Assembly: GCA_035530195.1 (NCBI GenBank)
Contig: DATKVG010000160.1
Coordinates: forward strand, 1 to 64,000
Direction of reading: 5' to 3'
Source: JAPLKX01 sp035530195
GTDB lineage: Bacteria > Hydrogenedentota > Hydrogenedentia > Hydrogenedentales > SLHB01
DNA length: 64,000 bases
The notes below the pieces were generated by a model, which saw nothing but the letters and a program-made list of their open reading frames with translations, was not told the DNA's origin and searched no databases. Below, one piece after another: positions 7,540 to 15,706 of this stretch. The stretch's first letter is position 1; every line of letters begins with the position of its first letter. The translations under genes were made by a program, and so were the position numbers.

Positions 7540-8535
7540 ATGGAATATCGGAAGCTTGGAACAAGTAAGCTGAACGTCTCCGTGATTTCGTTTGGGGCGT
7601 GGCAAATCGGGGATCCCGCATACTGGACTTCCGACACTGAATCGGATCAGGAACGGACGGTTTTTTCGGCGCTCGATGCCGGCATTAACCTGATCGATAC
7701 GGCGGAGATGTACGGCGCCGGGGAGAGCGAATCGGCGCTGGGCAGGGTGCTCGGGCCGCGGCGGGACAGCGTCGTGATCGCGTCGAAAGTGCTGCCGGAA
7801 AATTGCGCGCCGGAAAAACTGCGGCGTGCATGCGAATCGAGCCTCGAGCGGCTGCGGACGGACCGGATCGACCTATACCAGATCCATTGGCCGTTCCGAG
7901 ACGTGCCGTTTGAGGCGGCGTACGACGAACTGGTGCGGCTGCGGCAGGAAGGGAAAATCCGGGAGGTCGGCGTTTCGAATTTTGGCCCGCTGGATTTGAC
8001 GGCGTGGTTCGATGCGGGTGAGTGTGTCTCAAACCAACTGGCGTACAACCTGGCGTTTAGGGCGGCCGAGGATGCGATCGTGCCGTGGTGCACGGCGCAC
8101 GGCGTCGGGGTGCTTGTCTATACGCCGCTGCTGCAGGGAATCCTCAGTGGCCGGTGGAAATCCGTCGAGGACATCCCGCAGATGCGGCGGCGGACGCGCC
8201 ATTTTGCCTCATCGAGGCCGGGCGTGATGCACGACGGGCCGGGCCACGAGCCGTTGCTGCTCGAGTTGTTGGAAGAGTTGGAGCGGCTGGCCGGCGAACT
8301 GGGTCAGGCGCCGGCGACGTTGGCGCTGTCGTGGCTGCTGGGGCGGCCGGGCGTGACGAGCGTGATCGTGGGCGCGCGGAACGTGGCGCAACTTCAGCGA
8401 AATCTTGAATCGGTGGACGCCGTGTTGCCGGATTGGGCCGCCGAGCGGCTCGAGGCGATCGGCGCGCCGCTTAAAGAGGCCATGGGACCGAACCCGGACA
8501 TGTGGCGGGAGGGCAGCGGTGCGCGGATCCGGTAA
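7540..8535 (+). CDS. Aldo/keto reductase
   Basis: A 331-residue NADP(H)-dependent oxidoreductase of the AKR superfamily, TIM-barrel fold. The catalytic tetrad is visible: Asp and Tyr in DTAEMYG, Lys in VIASKV, His in YQIHWP. The cofactor-end motif TSVIVGARNVAQLQRNLES near the C-terminus is typical of the YhdN/AKR11-12 group. The start codon ATG 7540 is separated by 12 bases from the upstream epimerase, suggesting an operon that reduces or interconverts sugars. Substrate is unknown. The short-form AAACTGCC-loop element follows within 10 bases of the stop codon. Confidence 0.9.
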   Translation: MEYRKLGTSKLNVSVISFGAWQIGDPAYWTSDTESDQERTVFSALDAGINLIDTAEMYGAGESESALGRVLGPRRDSVVIASKVLPENCAPEKLRRACESSLERLRTDRIDLYQIHWPFRDVPFEAAYDELVRLRQEGKIREVGVSNFGPLDLTAWFDAGECVSNQLAYNLAFRAAEDAIVPWCTAHGVGVLVYTPLLQGILSGRWKSVEDIPQMRRRTRHFASSRPGVMHDGPGHEPLLLELLEELERLAGELGQAPATLALSWLLGRPGVTSVIVGARNVAQLQRNLESVDAVLPDWAAERLEAIGAPLKEAMGPNPDMWREGSGARIR

Positions 8536-8541
8536 GGTTAC

Positions 8542-8609
8542 GCGAAAAGCGGGGACAGGCACGCTTTTTCCAAACTGCCGGAAAAAGCGAGCCAGTCCCC
8601 GTTTTTCGC
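8542..8609. repeat. Palindromic GGGGAC element, short form (copy B)
   Basis: The arms GCGAAAAGCGGGGAC and GTCCCCGTTTTTCGC enclose an inner stem of TTTTTCC and GGAAAAA with loop AAACTGCC at 8572-8579. It begins just after the aldo/keto reductase stop codon and lies between convergent genes, so it may act as a terminator. Confidence 0.88.
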
Positions 8610-8661
8610 TGTTTTTCGCCGATATGTAGCGCGCGGGAAGCCAGGCGCGGATCCGGTAAGG

Positions 8662-9090
8662 TTATCGGATGGCGCGTACGTTGGCTTCGCGGAGGCGGTG
8701 GCTGAGTGTTCGGACGATGTTGAGCAGGATTTGAATGGCGACGCGCTTGGTAAGCAGGCGCTGGAACGTGGTTTCGCTGAGCACAAACAGGTGGGATTCT
8801 TCGGCAGCGACCACCGACGCGCTCCTGGGCTCGCTGTCGATGAGGGCCATCTCGCCGAACGTGTCGCCAGTGCGCAATTCGGCCAGCAGCTTGTCGCCGT
8901 CCACCACGGCGACCTTGCCGCCGAGCACCACGTACATCTGGCTGCCGACGGTGCCCTTGTAGAAGATGGTTTCGCCTTTCTGAACACGTATGGTCATGCC
9001 GCGGGCGAAGATCTTGGCGATATCCTCGATGGTCAACCCCCGGAACAGTTCCACTTGACGAGCCAAAGCCGCGTACGTACTCACATCCAT
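8662..9090 (-). CDS. Single-domain cyclic-nucleotide-binding protein
   Basis: A 142-residue protein made almost entirely of one cNMP-binding (CAP-like) beta-roll. The phosphate-binding cassette is clear: GDTFGEMALIDSEPRSASVVA (positions about 91-111), preceded by KGETIFYKGTVGSQMYVVLGG. No DNA-binding or enzymatic domain follows; the C-terminal helix ends LSHRLREANVRAIR. Stand-alone domains of this kind serve as ligand-sensing regulators. Whether it binds cAMP, cGMP or c-di-GMP cannot be read. It lies downstream of the PTS-IIA fusion gene on the same strand, with a possible terminator between them. Confidence 0.88.
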   Translation of the reverse strand: MDVSTYAALARQVELFRGLTIEDIAKIFARGMTIRVQKGETIFYKGTVGSQMYVVLGGKVAVVDGDKLLAELRTGDTFGEMALIDSEPRSASVVAAEESHLFVLSETTFQRLLTKRVAIQILLNIVRTLSHRLREANVRAIR

Positions 9091-9145
9091 AGCCCTCCCA
9101 TGAATCAGAATAAGCCTCTTGACAGGCCAAACAGGCTTCAGTGCT

Positions 9146-9178
9146 TGTGAAAAAACGGCAATACGGGCTGTTTTCGCC
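9146..9178 (-). terminator. Possible rho-independent terminator of the PTS-IIA fusion gene
   Basis: Read on the minus strand, AAAACAGC and GCCGTTTT form a stem with one mismatch, followed by a run of T. It lies 61 bases past the stop codon at 9239. The stem is imperfect, so confidence is low. Confidence 0.4.
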
Positions 9179-9238
9179 TTTGTAAATCCAACAATATCAA
9201 CAACCCAATTTCGTACCGCTCAATTGATTCACAAGCTC

Positions 9239-10069
9239 TCAGACGACGTAGATGAACCGGCTGCAGTTGTTGCAGGTGTGGATGTGCGCCGCGTCCTGCC
9301 GGACCTGCTGGGCGAACTTCGACGGCAGGCGCATGAAACAGCCCTGGCACGTGTCGCCTTCAACGGGAACGAGCGCGGGCGGTTGGCTTTTCATGAGCCG
9401 GTCGTAATGGCGCAGGATGCGCGAGTCCACCAGGGAGCGGATCTTTTCAATGCGCTGGCGCAACTCGGCTTTGCCGGTCTTGGCGTTGTCGATCATTTCC
9501 TGGTAAAGCTGCATGCGCGCCAGCAGAATGAGGTCCGCGTGAGCATCGGGCATCTTCGAGATGACGGGGTCGTTTTGGACTTTCGCAACGACTTTCTCCG
9601 GGCTTTCAATGAGCGACTGCGAAGCCTTCTCGAGAATATTGTAAATCTCGTCGGCATTTTCGGCGGCCATGATGGCGGCCATGGTATCGGGATCGCGCAG
9701 GACTTTGACGGCCGTCGCCACGAAGTTCAAATACGTCGTTTGCTGCGTGGGCGGGTAGAAAATCAGGAACACCAGGCACACGGGCTTGTGGTCGACCGCC
9801 ATGAAATCAATGCCGCTGGGAATCCGGCCGACGGCGCAAGACAGGGCTTTGGTGGCCGCAACACGCGCGTGCGGGATGGCCAACCCCCGGCCGATCCCCG
9901 TGCTTTCCGTGACTTCCCTCGCCACGACCTGGTCGAGCGCGGGCCCGACGTCCTTCATTTTCTTTTTTTCGAACAGCAGGTGTGTCAATTCTTTTATAGC
10001 ATCGGATTTGTTGGCCACGACAAGATGAGGTATAATGCAGGACTTAGATATATATCTCGTTAATACCAT
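9239..10069 (-). CDS. PTS IIA (nitrogen/fructose type) domain fused to coiled coil and C4 zinc ribbon
   Basis: A 276-residue protein. The ATG at 10069 is chosen because the PTS-IIA-2 domain starts immediately (SKSCIIPHL, then KSDAIKELTHLL) and AAGGA precedes it by 10 bases; an in-frame ATG at 10093 is possible. The IIA active-site His is in GLAIPHARV. After about residue 150 the sequence changes to charged helices (EKVVAKVQNDPVISKM to RQRIEKIRSLVDS), probably a coiled coil, and ends in a four-cysteine ribbon: CQGCFMRLP, then CNNCSRFIYV. That tail resembles the C4 zinc-ribbon (zf-RING_7) domain of CT398/DUF164-type proteins. No other PTS component is present, so a regulatory role like PtsN is more likely than sugar transport. 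Confidence 0.8.
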   Translation of the reverse strand: MVLTRYISKSCIIPHLVVANKSDAIKELTHLLFEKKKMKDVGPALDQVVAREVTESTGIGRGLAIPHARVAATKALSCAVGRIPSGIDFMAVDHKPVCLVFLIFYPPTQQTTYLNFVATAVKVLRDPDTMAAIMAAENADEIYNILEKASQSLIESPEKVVAKVQNDPVISKMPDAHADLILLARMQLYQEMIDNAKTGKAELRQRIEKIRSLVDSRILRHYDRLMKSQPPALVPVEGDTCQGCFMRLPSKFAQQVRQDAAHIHTCNNCSRFIYVV

Positions 10070-10160
10070 AGAACTTACTTCCTTGGTTAACATATGGCTG
10101 CCCCACTTTGCCCCGACTTCTAAAAAGAAAGCCCGGTCAACAAGTCGGCATATCAAGCCA

Positions 10161-10189
10161 ATTGTATCACGCCATCCCGGCAACCGCAA
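10161..10189 (-). promoter_or_regulatory. Sigma-70-type promoter candidate for the PTS-IIA fusion gene
   Basis: On the minus strand TTGCGG (10184-10189) and TACAAT (10161-10166) are separated by exactly 17 bases. The hexamers lie about 92 bases upstream of the start codon at 10069. Confidence 0.5.
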
Positions 10190-10267
10190 TAAGCGCGCCT
10201 CGACATAAGCGCGCCTCGACCGCCAGTGCTCCTCGCTTTCACTCGATTTCGGCGGGCGGCGCGAATA

Positions 10268-10276
10268 TGCTATAGT
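10268..10276 (+). promoter_or_regulatory. Extended -10 promoter candidate for the ASKHA/ROK-like gene
   Basis: TGCTATAGT matches an extended -10 (TG-N-TATAAT-like). It ends 39 bases before the ATG at 10316. No good -35 is visible. A GAGGAGAAG ribosome-binding site precedes the start codon. Confidence 0.4.
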
Positions 10277-10315
10277 TCGCGCAAAATCAGTGCATTGCTG
10301 AGGAGAAGTTGAAAG

Positions 10316-11716
10316 ATGCTGGGTGGGTTTGTGTTGATAGAGCCCGATTTTGTGCCGCCGTTGGACCCGGGGTTCCGGCCCGCGGTGTTGGCCAACCATG
10401 TTTTCTTGAACCAGGTGAAACGTTCGGCGGCGGGTGTGCCGCTGGTGCTTGGGCTGGAACGGGCGGACGGATCGGTGTCGCGGTTTGAAACCGAGGTTTT
10501 CCCTGAAGATCATCCGCGGGCAAAGGCGGATTTGCGGTATGTCGAGCGGCTGGTGAAGTTCCTGCTGTGGCAGCGGGGCGGGTGGAAAGTCTACGTGGGC
10601 GGGCCGGGCTTTATCGGCAGGCACATCGCCGAAACGTATGCGCCGTCGGGGGAGCGGGCGTTTGACTACCAGTTTATGGGCGCGGACGTTTATGAGAAGC
10701 CGTTTACGGTGGCAACTTGCGCCGCGGACGACGTGCCGACCGAGAAGGAAACCACGCAGCGGCTGGGCAGGCACCTCGACGGGTGCCGGATCGGATTCGA
10801 TCTCGGCGCGTCGGACAGAAAGGTGTCAGCCGTAGTCGATGGCGAGGCGGTTTTCAGTGAGGAAGTGGTCTGGGAACCGCGAAAACAAACCGATCCCTCG
10901 TATCATTACAACGAAATCATGGCAGGGCTGCGCATGGCGGCCTCGAAAATGCCGCGGGTCGACGCGATCGGCGGGAGCAGCGCGGGCGTGTACATCAACA
11001 ACCAGGTGAAAGTGGCGTCGCTGTTCCGCGGCGTGCCCAAAGAACGGTTTGACGAGATCAAGAACCTGTTTTTGCGGATCCGCGACGAGCTGAAGGTCCC
11101 GTTCGATGTGGTGAACGACGGTGAAGTGACGGCGTTGGCGGGCTCGATGTCGCTCGAGGACAATGGGGTGCTGGGGATAGCGCTGGGCTCGAGCGAGGCG
11201 GGCGGGTACGTTACGATGGATGGCAACATCACGGGCTGGCTGAACGAACTGGCATTTGCGCCGATCGATTACAGCACCGAGGCGCCGGTGGACGAGTGGT
11301 CGGGCGATCGGGGCGTAGGCGCGTTGTACTTTTCGCAGCAGTGCGTGTTTCGGCTTGCGCCGCGCGCCGGCATCGACATACCCGAAGACATCGCCGACGC
11401 GGAAAAACTCGAGATGGTGCAGGACCGGCTCGAGGCGGGCGACGACGGGGCGCGAAAGATCTGGCAGAGCATCGGCTATTACATGGGCTACGGCATCGCC
11501 CATTACGCGGACTTCTACAAACTGCGGCACGTGTTGATCCTGGGCAGGTGCACGTCGGGGTCGGGCGGCCAGATCATTTTGGACGGCGCCAATGAAGTGC
11601 TGCGTGGAAATTTTGTGGGGTTGGCGGACGATATCCAGATCCAACTGCCCGATGAGAAGAGCCGGCGTGTCGGCCAATCGATTGCGGCGGCCAGCTTGCC
11701 GGCCCTGAACAAGTAG
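10316..11716 (+). CDS. ASKHA/ROK-like sugar kinase or regulator homologue
   Basis: A 466-residue protein. The central part has the ASKHA nucleotide-binding pattern: a phosphate-1-like stretch IGFDLGASDRKVSAVV at about residue 161, IGGSSAGVYI, a second acidic motif VVNDGEVTALAG, GIALGSSEAGGY, and a C-terminal LILGRCTSGSGGQII resembling the adenosine motif. This is the ROK/hexokinase arrangement, but the ROK zinc cluster (CxCGxxGC) is absent, and the first 150 or so residues are an extra domain I do not recognise. It is likely a sugar kinase or kinase-like protein. The next gene, a PIG-L deacetylase, starts 34 bases on, which hints at amino-sugar metabolism. Confidence 0.65.
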   Translation: MLGGFVLIEPDFVPPLDPGFRPAVLANHVFLNQVKRSAAGVPLVLGLERADGSVSRFETEVFPEDHPRAKADLRYVERLVKFLLWQRGGWKVYVGGPGFIGRHIAETYAPSGERAFDYQFMGADVYEKPFTVATCAADDVPTEKETTQRLGRHLDGCRIGFDLGASDRKVSAVVDGEAVFSEEVVWEPRKQTDPSYHYNEIMAGLRMAASKMPRVDAIGGSSAGVYINNQVKVASLFRGVPKERFDEIKNLFLRIRDELKVPFDVVNDGEVTALAGSMSLEDNGVLGIALGSSEAGGYVTMDGNITGWLNELAFAPIDYSTEAPVDEWSGDRGVGALYFSQQCVFRLAPRAGIDIPEDIADAEKLEMVQDRLEAGDDGARKIWQSIGYYMGYGIAHYADFYKLRHVLILGRCTSGSGGQIILDGANEVLRGNFVGLADDIQIQLPDEKSRRVGQSIAAASLPALNK

Positions 11717-11750
11717 CAGCGACAGCGCATATCACGCGGAGGATGCGGCA

Positions 11751-12599
11751 ATGAAATTTCGGCTGGATTCGGCAGAGCTTTTTGTGCCCGATGGGGCGCC
11801 GATGCCGGGTGCGCTCGAGCGGACGACGCACATGGCGGTCGGGGCGCATCAGGACGACCTCGAGATCATGGCGGCCGCGGCCATCCTTGAGTGCTTTCAA
11901 CAGGATGACAAGTGGTTTGCGGGCGTCGTGGTCACCAACGGCAGCGGCTGCCCGCGCGACAACCTCTACAAGGATTACACCGACGACCAGATGCGCGTGG
12001 TCCGGCGCAAGGAACAGAAAAAGGCCGCGGTGGTCGGCGAGTATTCGGCGCTGGCGCTGCTCGACTATCCCAGCGGGTCGGTCAGGAATCCCGCCGACAA
12101 GGGGCCGGTCGAAGATCTGGTTCAACTGCTGAGGGCGGCGCGGCCGGAGGTTGTTTACACCCACAATCTCGCCGACAAGCACGACACCCACGTTGGTGTG
12201 GCCATCAAGCTGATCGAGGCGGTGCGCAGAATCCCGGCAGGCGAACGGCCGCGCAAGGTGTACGGGTGTGAGGTGTGGCGGGACCTGGATTGGATGACGG
12301 ACGCAGATAAAGTCGCGTTTAACGTTTCGGGCCACGAGAACCTTGAGGCGGCGCTGCTGGGCGTGTTCGACTCGCAGATCGCCGGGGGTAAGCGGTACGA
12401 CTTGGCCACGATGGGCCGGCGCAAGGCCAACGCGACATATTTCACGGCCTACGGCACGGATGAAACCACGGGGCTTAGTCTCGCGATGGACCTGACGCCG
12501 CTGGTGGAAGATCCTTCACTGGACATCGCGCAGTTCGTGTTGGAGTTCATCGAGCGGTTCAGGGGCGAAGTGGCCGGCAGGATCAAGAAGTTGATGTAG
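11751..12599 (+). CDS. PIG-L/LmbE family deacetylase
   Basis: A 282-residue zinc-dependent N-deacetylase-like protein. The zinc motif AHQDDLE is at about residue 28 and the third ligand lies in HNLADKHDTH, both typical of the LmbE/MshB/PIG-L fold. Members remove acetyl groups from GlcNAc-containing conjugates; several act in cofactor (mycothiol, bacillithiol) or sugar metabolism. GGAGG precedes the ATG by about 8 bases. It probably forms an operon with the upstream ASKHA protein. Its stop codon is followed by one base and then a nonamer repeat array. Confidence 0.87.
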   Translation: MKFRLDSAELFVPDGAPMPGALERTTHMAVGAHQDDLEIMAAAAILECFQQDDKWFAGVVVTNGSGCPRDNLYKDYTDDQMRVVRRKEQKKAAVVGEYSALALLDYPSGSVRNPADKGPVEDLVQLLRAARPEVVYTHNLADKHDTHVGVAIKLIEAVRRIPAGERPRKVYGCEVWRDLDWMTDADKVAFNVSGHENLEAALLGVFDSQIAGGKRYDLATMGRRKANATYFTAYGTDETTGLSLAMDLTPLVEDPSLDIAQFVLEFIERFRGEVAGRIKKLM

Positions 12600-12653
12600 G
12601 ATCGGACAGATCCGACGGATCCGACGGATCGGACGGATAGGACCTTTTGGACG
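12600..12653. repeat. Nonamer tandem array (6 x GATCSGACG-like)
   Basis: Units: GATCGGACA, GATCCGACG, GATCCGACG, GATCGGACG, GATAGGACC, TTTTGGACG. The array starts right after the TAG of the deacetylase gene and runs into the TTG start codon (12647) proposed for the next gene. Confidence 0.9.
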
Positions 12654-13561
12654 CCATAGGACGAACAGGGCACTTACTAAGCGCGTTAGCGACTATTGCG
12701 CTGGTTGCCGTTGTGCCGGCAGGATGTGGCAACCCTGTTGCGCCCGCGAAGCCCCACGGCATCATAACGCTGGCGCCGCACCTGACTGAAACCGTCTTTG
12801 CCCTCGGCCAGGGCAGCCGCGTGATCGCCGTCGGCTCGTATGACGACTATCCGCCTGAGGTGGCCGCGCTGCCCAAGGCGGGGGGGTACGTCGACCCGGA
12901 CCTCGAGAAAATCAGCTTGCTCAATCCGGAACTGTTGATCGTGCAGGGGCGCCACCCGAAAATCACGGAGTACGCCAAGCTCAAAGGGGTGCCGCTGCTC
13001 AGCGTCAATATGGACAGCCTGGACGGCATCGACAAAGGCATCGGCGAGATCGGCCGGGCGCTGGGTTGCGAGCAGGAAGCGGAAGAGTTGTGGGGGCGCA
13101 TTTGCGACGAACTCGACCAGGTGCGCGCGTCCGTGGCAGGCCTGCCGCGGCCGAAGGTGCTCATTATCACGATGCGCCATGACCACACGCTCAACACGAT
13201 TTACACGGCGCACGGCGGGTCGTTCGTATCGGAGTTGGTCGGCGTGGCCGGGGGAGACAACATCTACGCGGATGCGCCTACCACCTATCCCGAAGCGTCC
13301 AAGGAAACGGTCGTGTTGAAAGCGCCCGAGGTTATCCTCGAGTTTCATGCGGGCGAGAAAATAGACGTCCGGGAGCGGCAGTGGTTCATCGAGGATTGGC
13401 GGCAGTTGCCGTCGCTGCCGGCAGTTCAAAACGGGCGCGTGTACGTGATCACGGAGCCGCACGCGGTACGGCCGGGGCCGCGGATCGGCGAAATAGCCCG
13501 GCTGCTCGCGGGCCTGCTGCATCCGGACGCGGCGCGCAACGCTGAGGCGCCCACGTCATGA
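12647..13561 (+). CDS. ABC importer substrate-binding lipoprotein (BtuF/FepB type)
   Basis: A 304-residue protein of the vitamin B12/siderophore helical-backbone binding-protein family. It starts at a TTG inside the nonamer array; no better start is visible. The N-terminus is a lipoprotein-like signal (hydrophobic stretch ending PAGC, a weak lipobox). Family features include RVIAVGSYDDYP, the PDLEKISLLNPELLIVQG stretch and a late GRVYVITEP. It delivers a metal chelate or cobalamin to the two following subunits. Its stop overlaps the start of the ATPase gene by four bases (ATGA), as does the next junction, so the three genes are translationally coupled. Substrate is unproven; no B12 riboswitch is visible upstream. 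Confidence 0.85.
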   Translation: MDAIGRTGHLLSALATIALVAVVPAGCGNPVAPAKPHGIITLAPHLTETVFALGQGSRVIAVGSYDDYPPEVAALPKAGGYVDPDLEKISLLNPELLIVQGRHPKITEYAKLKGVPLLSVNMDSLDGIDKGIGEIGRALGCEQEAEELWGRICDELDQVRASVAGLPRPKVLIITMRHDHTLNTIYTAHGGSFVSELVGVAGGDNIYADAPTTYPEASKETVVLKAPEVILEFHAGEKIDVRERQWFIEDWRQLPSLPAVQNGRVYVITEPHAVRPGPRIGEIARLLAGLLHPDAARNAEAPTS

Positions 13562-14436
13562 TGGCCAATCTTAAAGCGGAGTCGGTAAGTTTTGCTTACG
13601 AACCCGGCCGGCCCGTGTTCAAGGCCGTTGACGCGTCGGTGGCGGGCGGCGAAACCGTCGGTCTCGTCGGGCCGAACGGGTCGGGGAAAAGCACGCTGCT
13701 TCGCGTGATGTGCGGCCTGCTGCGCCCGCGGCGCGGCGCCGTGTTGCTGAACGGCAAGCCGCTTTCGGCCTACGGCGGGAGGGATCGGGCGCGGCGTGTG
13801 GCGTTTTTGCCGCAGGCGGTGAACCCGGCGTTTGCGCTAAGCGTGTTCGAGGTCGTCTGCCTGGGAAGGTACCCGCACATGGGCGCGTTCGGCGCGTTCG
13901 GCCCGCGCGATAAAGAAGCCGCGGAACGGTGCATGCGCGACACCGAGGTCGAATACCTGCGGGCGCGCGGTTTCCTCACGTTGTCGGGCGGCGAACGACA
14001 GCGCGTGCTGCTGGCCAGCATCCTGGCGCAGGAGCCGGATATTCTGTTGCTCGACGAGCCGACTTCCGCCCTCGATATCCACCACCAGATCGAAATCTTC
14101 TCGCTGCTCGACCGGCTCGCGCACAATCGGCCCGCCGGGTACGGCATCCTGGTTGTCACGCATGACCTCAATCTGGCGGCGCGGTTCTGCGACCGCATCC
14201 TCTTGCTTGGACTTGATCAGTTGATGCTGGCGGAAGGCCCGCACGACGCCGTGCTTACAGAACCGCTGCTTTCCCACGCATACGGCGCACCCATCAGGGT
14301 TTCGCGCCATCCGGAGACGGGCGCCCCACTGGTTTGGGCGGAAGCGCCGCGGGAAAGGGGGAACACACCAAACAACGATGAAAAAAGGGACACCCCCAAA
14401 CTGCCGGGGGCGTCCCGACAGGGAGGCGCGCCATGA
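13558..14436 (+). CDS. ABC importer ATP-binding protein (BtuD/FecE type)
   Basis: A 292-residue ATPase. Walker A GPNGSGKST is near residue 38, the Q-loop is LPQAV, the signature motif LSGGERQR is near residue 141, Walker B ILLLDEPTSALD follows, and the switch His lies in VVTHDLN. The VFEVVCLGRYPH segment is characteristic of the iron-chelate/B12 subfamily. The last 30 or so residues are odd: they are hydrophilic and partly encoded by a hairpin of the AAACTGCC-loop repeat family (14387-14416), so the native C-terminus was probably extended or replaced by repeat insertion. Both gene junctions are ATGA overlaps. Confidence 0.9.
   Translation: MMANLKAESVSFAYEPGRPVFKAVDASVAGGETVGLVGPNGSGKSTLLRVMCGLLRPRRGAVLLNGKPLSAYGGRDRARRVAFLPQAVNPAFALSVFEVVCLGRYPHMGAFGAFGPRDKEAAERCMRDTEVEYLRARGFLTLSGGERQRVLLASILAQEPDILLLDEPTSALDIHHQIEIFSLLDRLAHNRPAGYGILVVTHDLNLAARFCDRILLLGLDQLMLAEGPHDAVLTEPLLSHAYGAPIRVSRHPETGAPLVWAEAPRERGNTPNNDEKRDTPKLPGASRQGGAP
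14387..14416. repeat. AAACTGCC-loop hairpin inside the btuD-like gene (copy D)
   Basis: GGGAC, A, CCCCC, loop AAACTGCC (14398-14405), GGGGG, C, GTCCC. Only the loop and the GGGAC ends are shared with copies A-C; the inner stem has changed in compensating fashion. It is translated as part of the C-terminal tail of the ATPase. Confidence 0.8.
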
Positions 14437-15461
14437 GAAGGGCGCGCAATATGGCCGCAGCGGGCTTGATCGTTGCCAGCATCGGGCTGGTCGTGCTGAG
14501 CTTGCTGGTGGGCACGGAGCGGGTCGACCTTGGCCAGGCGTGGCGCGAATGGCGGGACGGGCTGCCGCCGTCGCAGGCGCCGATGCTGGGCATCCTCGTG
14601 GACCAGCGCCTGCCCAGAACGCTGGCCGCGCTGATCGTGGGCTGCGGCCTGGCGCTGGCGGGCGCGGCGTTCCAGGCGATGCTGCGCAACCCGCTCGCGG
14701 AACCGTACACGCTCGGCGTGGCCAGTTTCGGCGCGCTGGGCGCATGGACCGCCACGATCCTGATTGGCGCGTACGGATTCCCGGCCTACCTGCTTGGCCT
14801 GCCGACAATCCAGTTGCTGGCGTTCGTGTTTGCGGAACTGGACATCATTATCGTGTACCTGCTGGCGGCTCACCGCGACCGGATCTCGCCATCGGTTCTA
14901 TTACTGGGCGGCATAACCATGGGGATGCTGGCGAACGGGGGCATCCTGTTCATGCGCTACCTCGCCGACCCCAACCGGGTCGTGATGATGGACCGATGGC
15001 TGATGGGCGGGGTGGACGTGCTGGGCTACCGGCCGGTGCTTACGCTGCTGGTGGGCGTGGCGCCGTGCGCCGTGGTCCTGCTTGCGCAAGCCCCGAAGTT
15101 CGATCAGCTCGGGTTCGGGCCGGAACTTGCGGCGGGCCGTGGCGTCAACGTGAGGCTGCTGCAGGTGACGACGTTCGTCGTTGGCTCGCTGATGACGGCG
15201 GTGGCGGTTTCCGTGGTGGGTACAATCGCATTTGTGGGCCTGATAGTCCCGCACATTGTCCGCAGCATCACGGGATCGCGCCACCGGCTTCTGATGCCGG
15301 TCAGCGCGGTTGCGGGCGGGGGTTTTCTCTGTTTTTGTGATATCATAGCCCGCAAGATATTACCCGGCGAGACTCCGATCGGAATCGTGACGACGCTGCT
15401 GGGCGCCCCATTTTTCCTCTACCTGCTGCTGCGCAGGCGATTCACCGACTGGGATGCCTGA
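14433..15461 (+). CDS. ABC importer permease, FecCD/BtuC family
   Basis: A 342-residue inner-membrane protein with about ten hydrophobic segments. The family signature is RLPRTLAALIVGCGLALAGAAFQ (residues about 60-82) followed by RNPLAEPYTLGVASFGA; the GTIAFVGLIVPHIVR segment near residue 265 is the conserved cytoplasmic loop contacting the ATPase. It forms the channel of a cobalamin or ferric-siderophore importer with the two preceding genes. Length is normal. The start overlaps the ATPase stop by four bases. No TonB-dependent receptor is in the window. Confidence 0.9.
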   Translation: MRRARNMAAAGLIVASIGLVVLSLLVGTERVDLGQAWREWRDGLPPSQAPMLGILVDQRLPRTLAALIVGCGLALAGAAFQAMLRNPLAEPYTLGVASFGALGAWTATILIGAYGFPAYLLGLPTIQLLAFVFAELDIIIVYLLAAHRDRISPSVLLLGGITMGMLANGGILFMRYLADPNRVVMMDRWLMGGVDVLGYRPVLTLLVGVAPCAVVLLAQAPKFDQLGFGPELAAGRGVNVRLLQVTTFVVGSLMTAVAVSVVGTIAFVGLIVPHIVRSITGSRHRLLMPVSAVAGGGFLCFCDIIARKILPGETPIGIVTTLLGAPFFLYLLLRRRFTDWDA

Positions 15462-15488
15462 CTTAGGGCGGCGGAGCCGCAACCGAAT

Positions 15489-15544
15489 CGGGTTTGGGGT
15501 ATCGGGTATGGGGTTTGGGGTTAAGGATAAAGGATGAAGGATGA
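15489..15544. repeat. Heptamer tandem array (8 units)
   Basis: CGGGTTT, GGGGTAT, CGGGTAT, GGGGTTT, GGGGTTA, AGGATAA, AGGATGA, AGGATGA. It starts 27 bases after the permease stop codon and is the only notable structure in the 245-base gap 15462-15706. The rest of the gap is plain non-coding sequence. Confidence 0.88.
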
Positions 15545-15706
15545 AAAACAACTGCGGAGACGCTGAGAACGCAGAGAGACAGGCATGACTTGCTTGTCCC
15601 CAATGGTCCCCATTGTCTCATGCAATTTTTTCGAAAAATACAGGGTGTTGGCGGATAGTAGTACCGAAGCCGGCCTTTTTGTTCGGCCGTGAGAAGGGAG
15701 TAAAAG

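Noticed and set aside
12600..12646. Cobalamin riboswitch before the BtuF-type gene
   Set aside because: The gap is only a nonamer array; no B12-box or room for the roughly 200-base structure.
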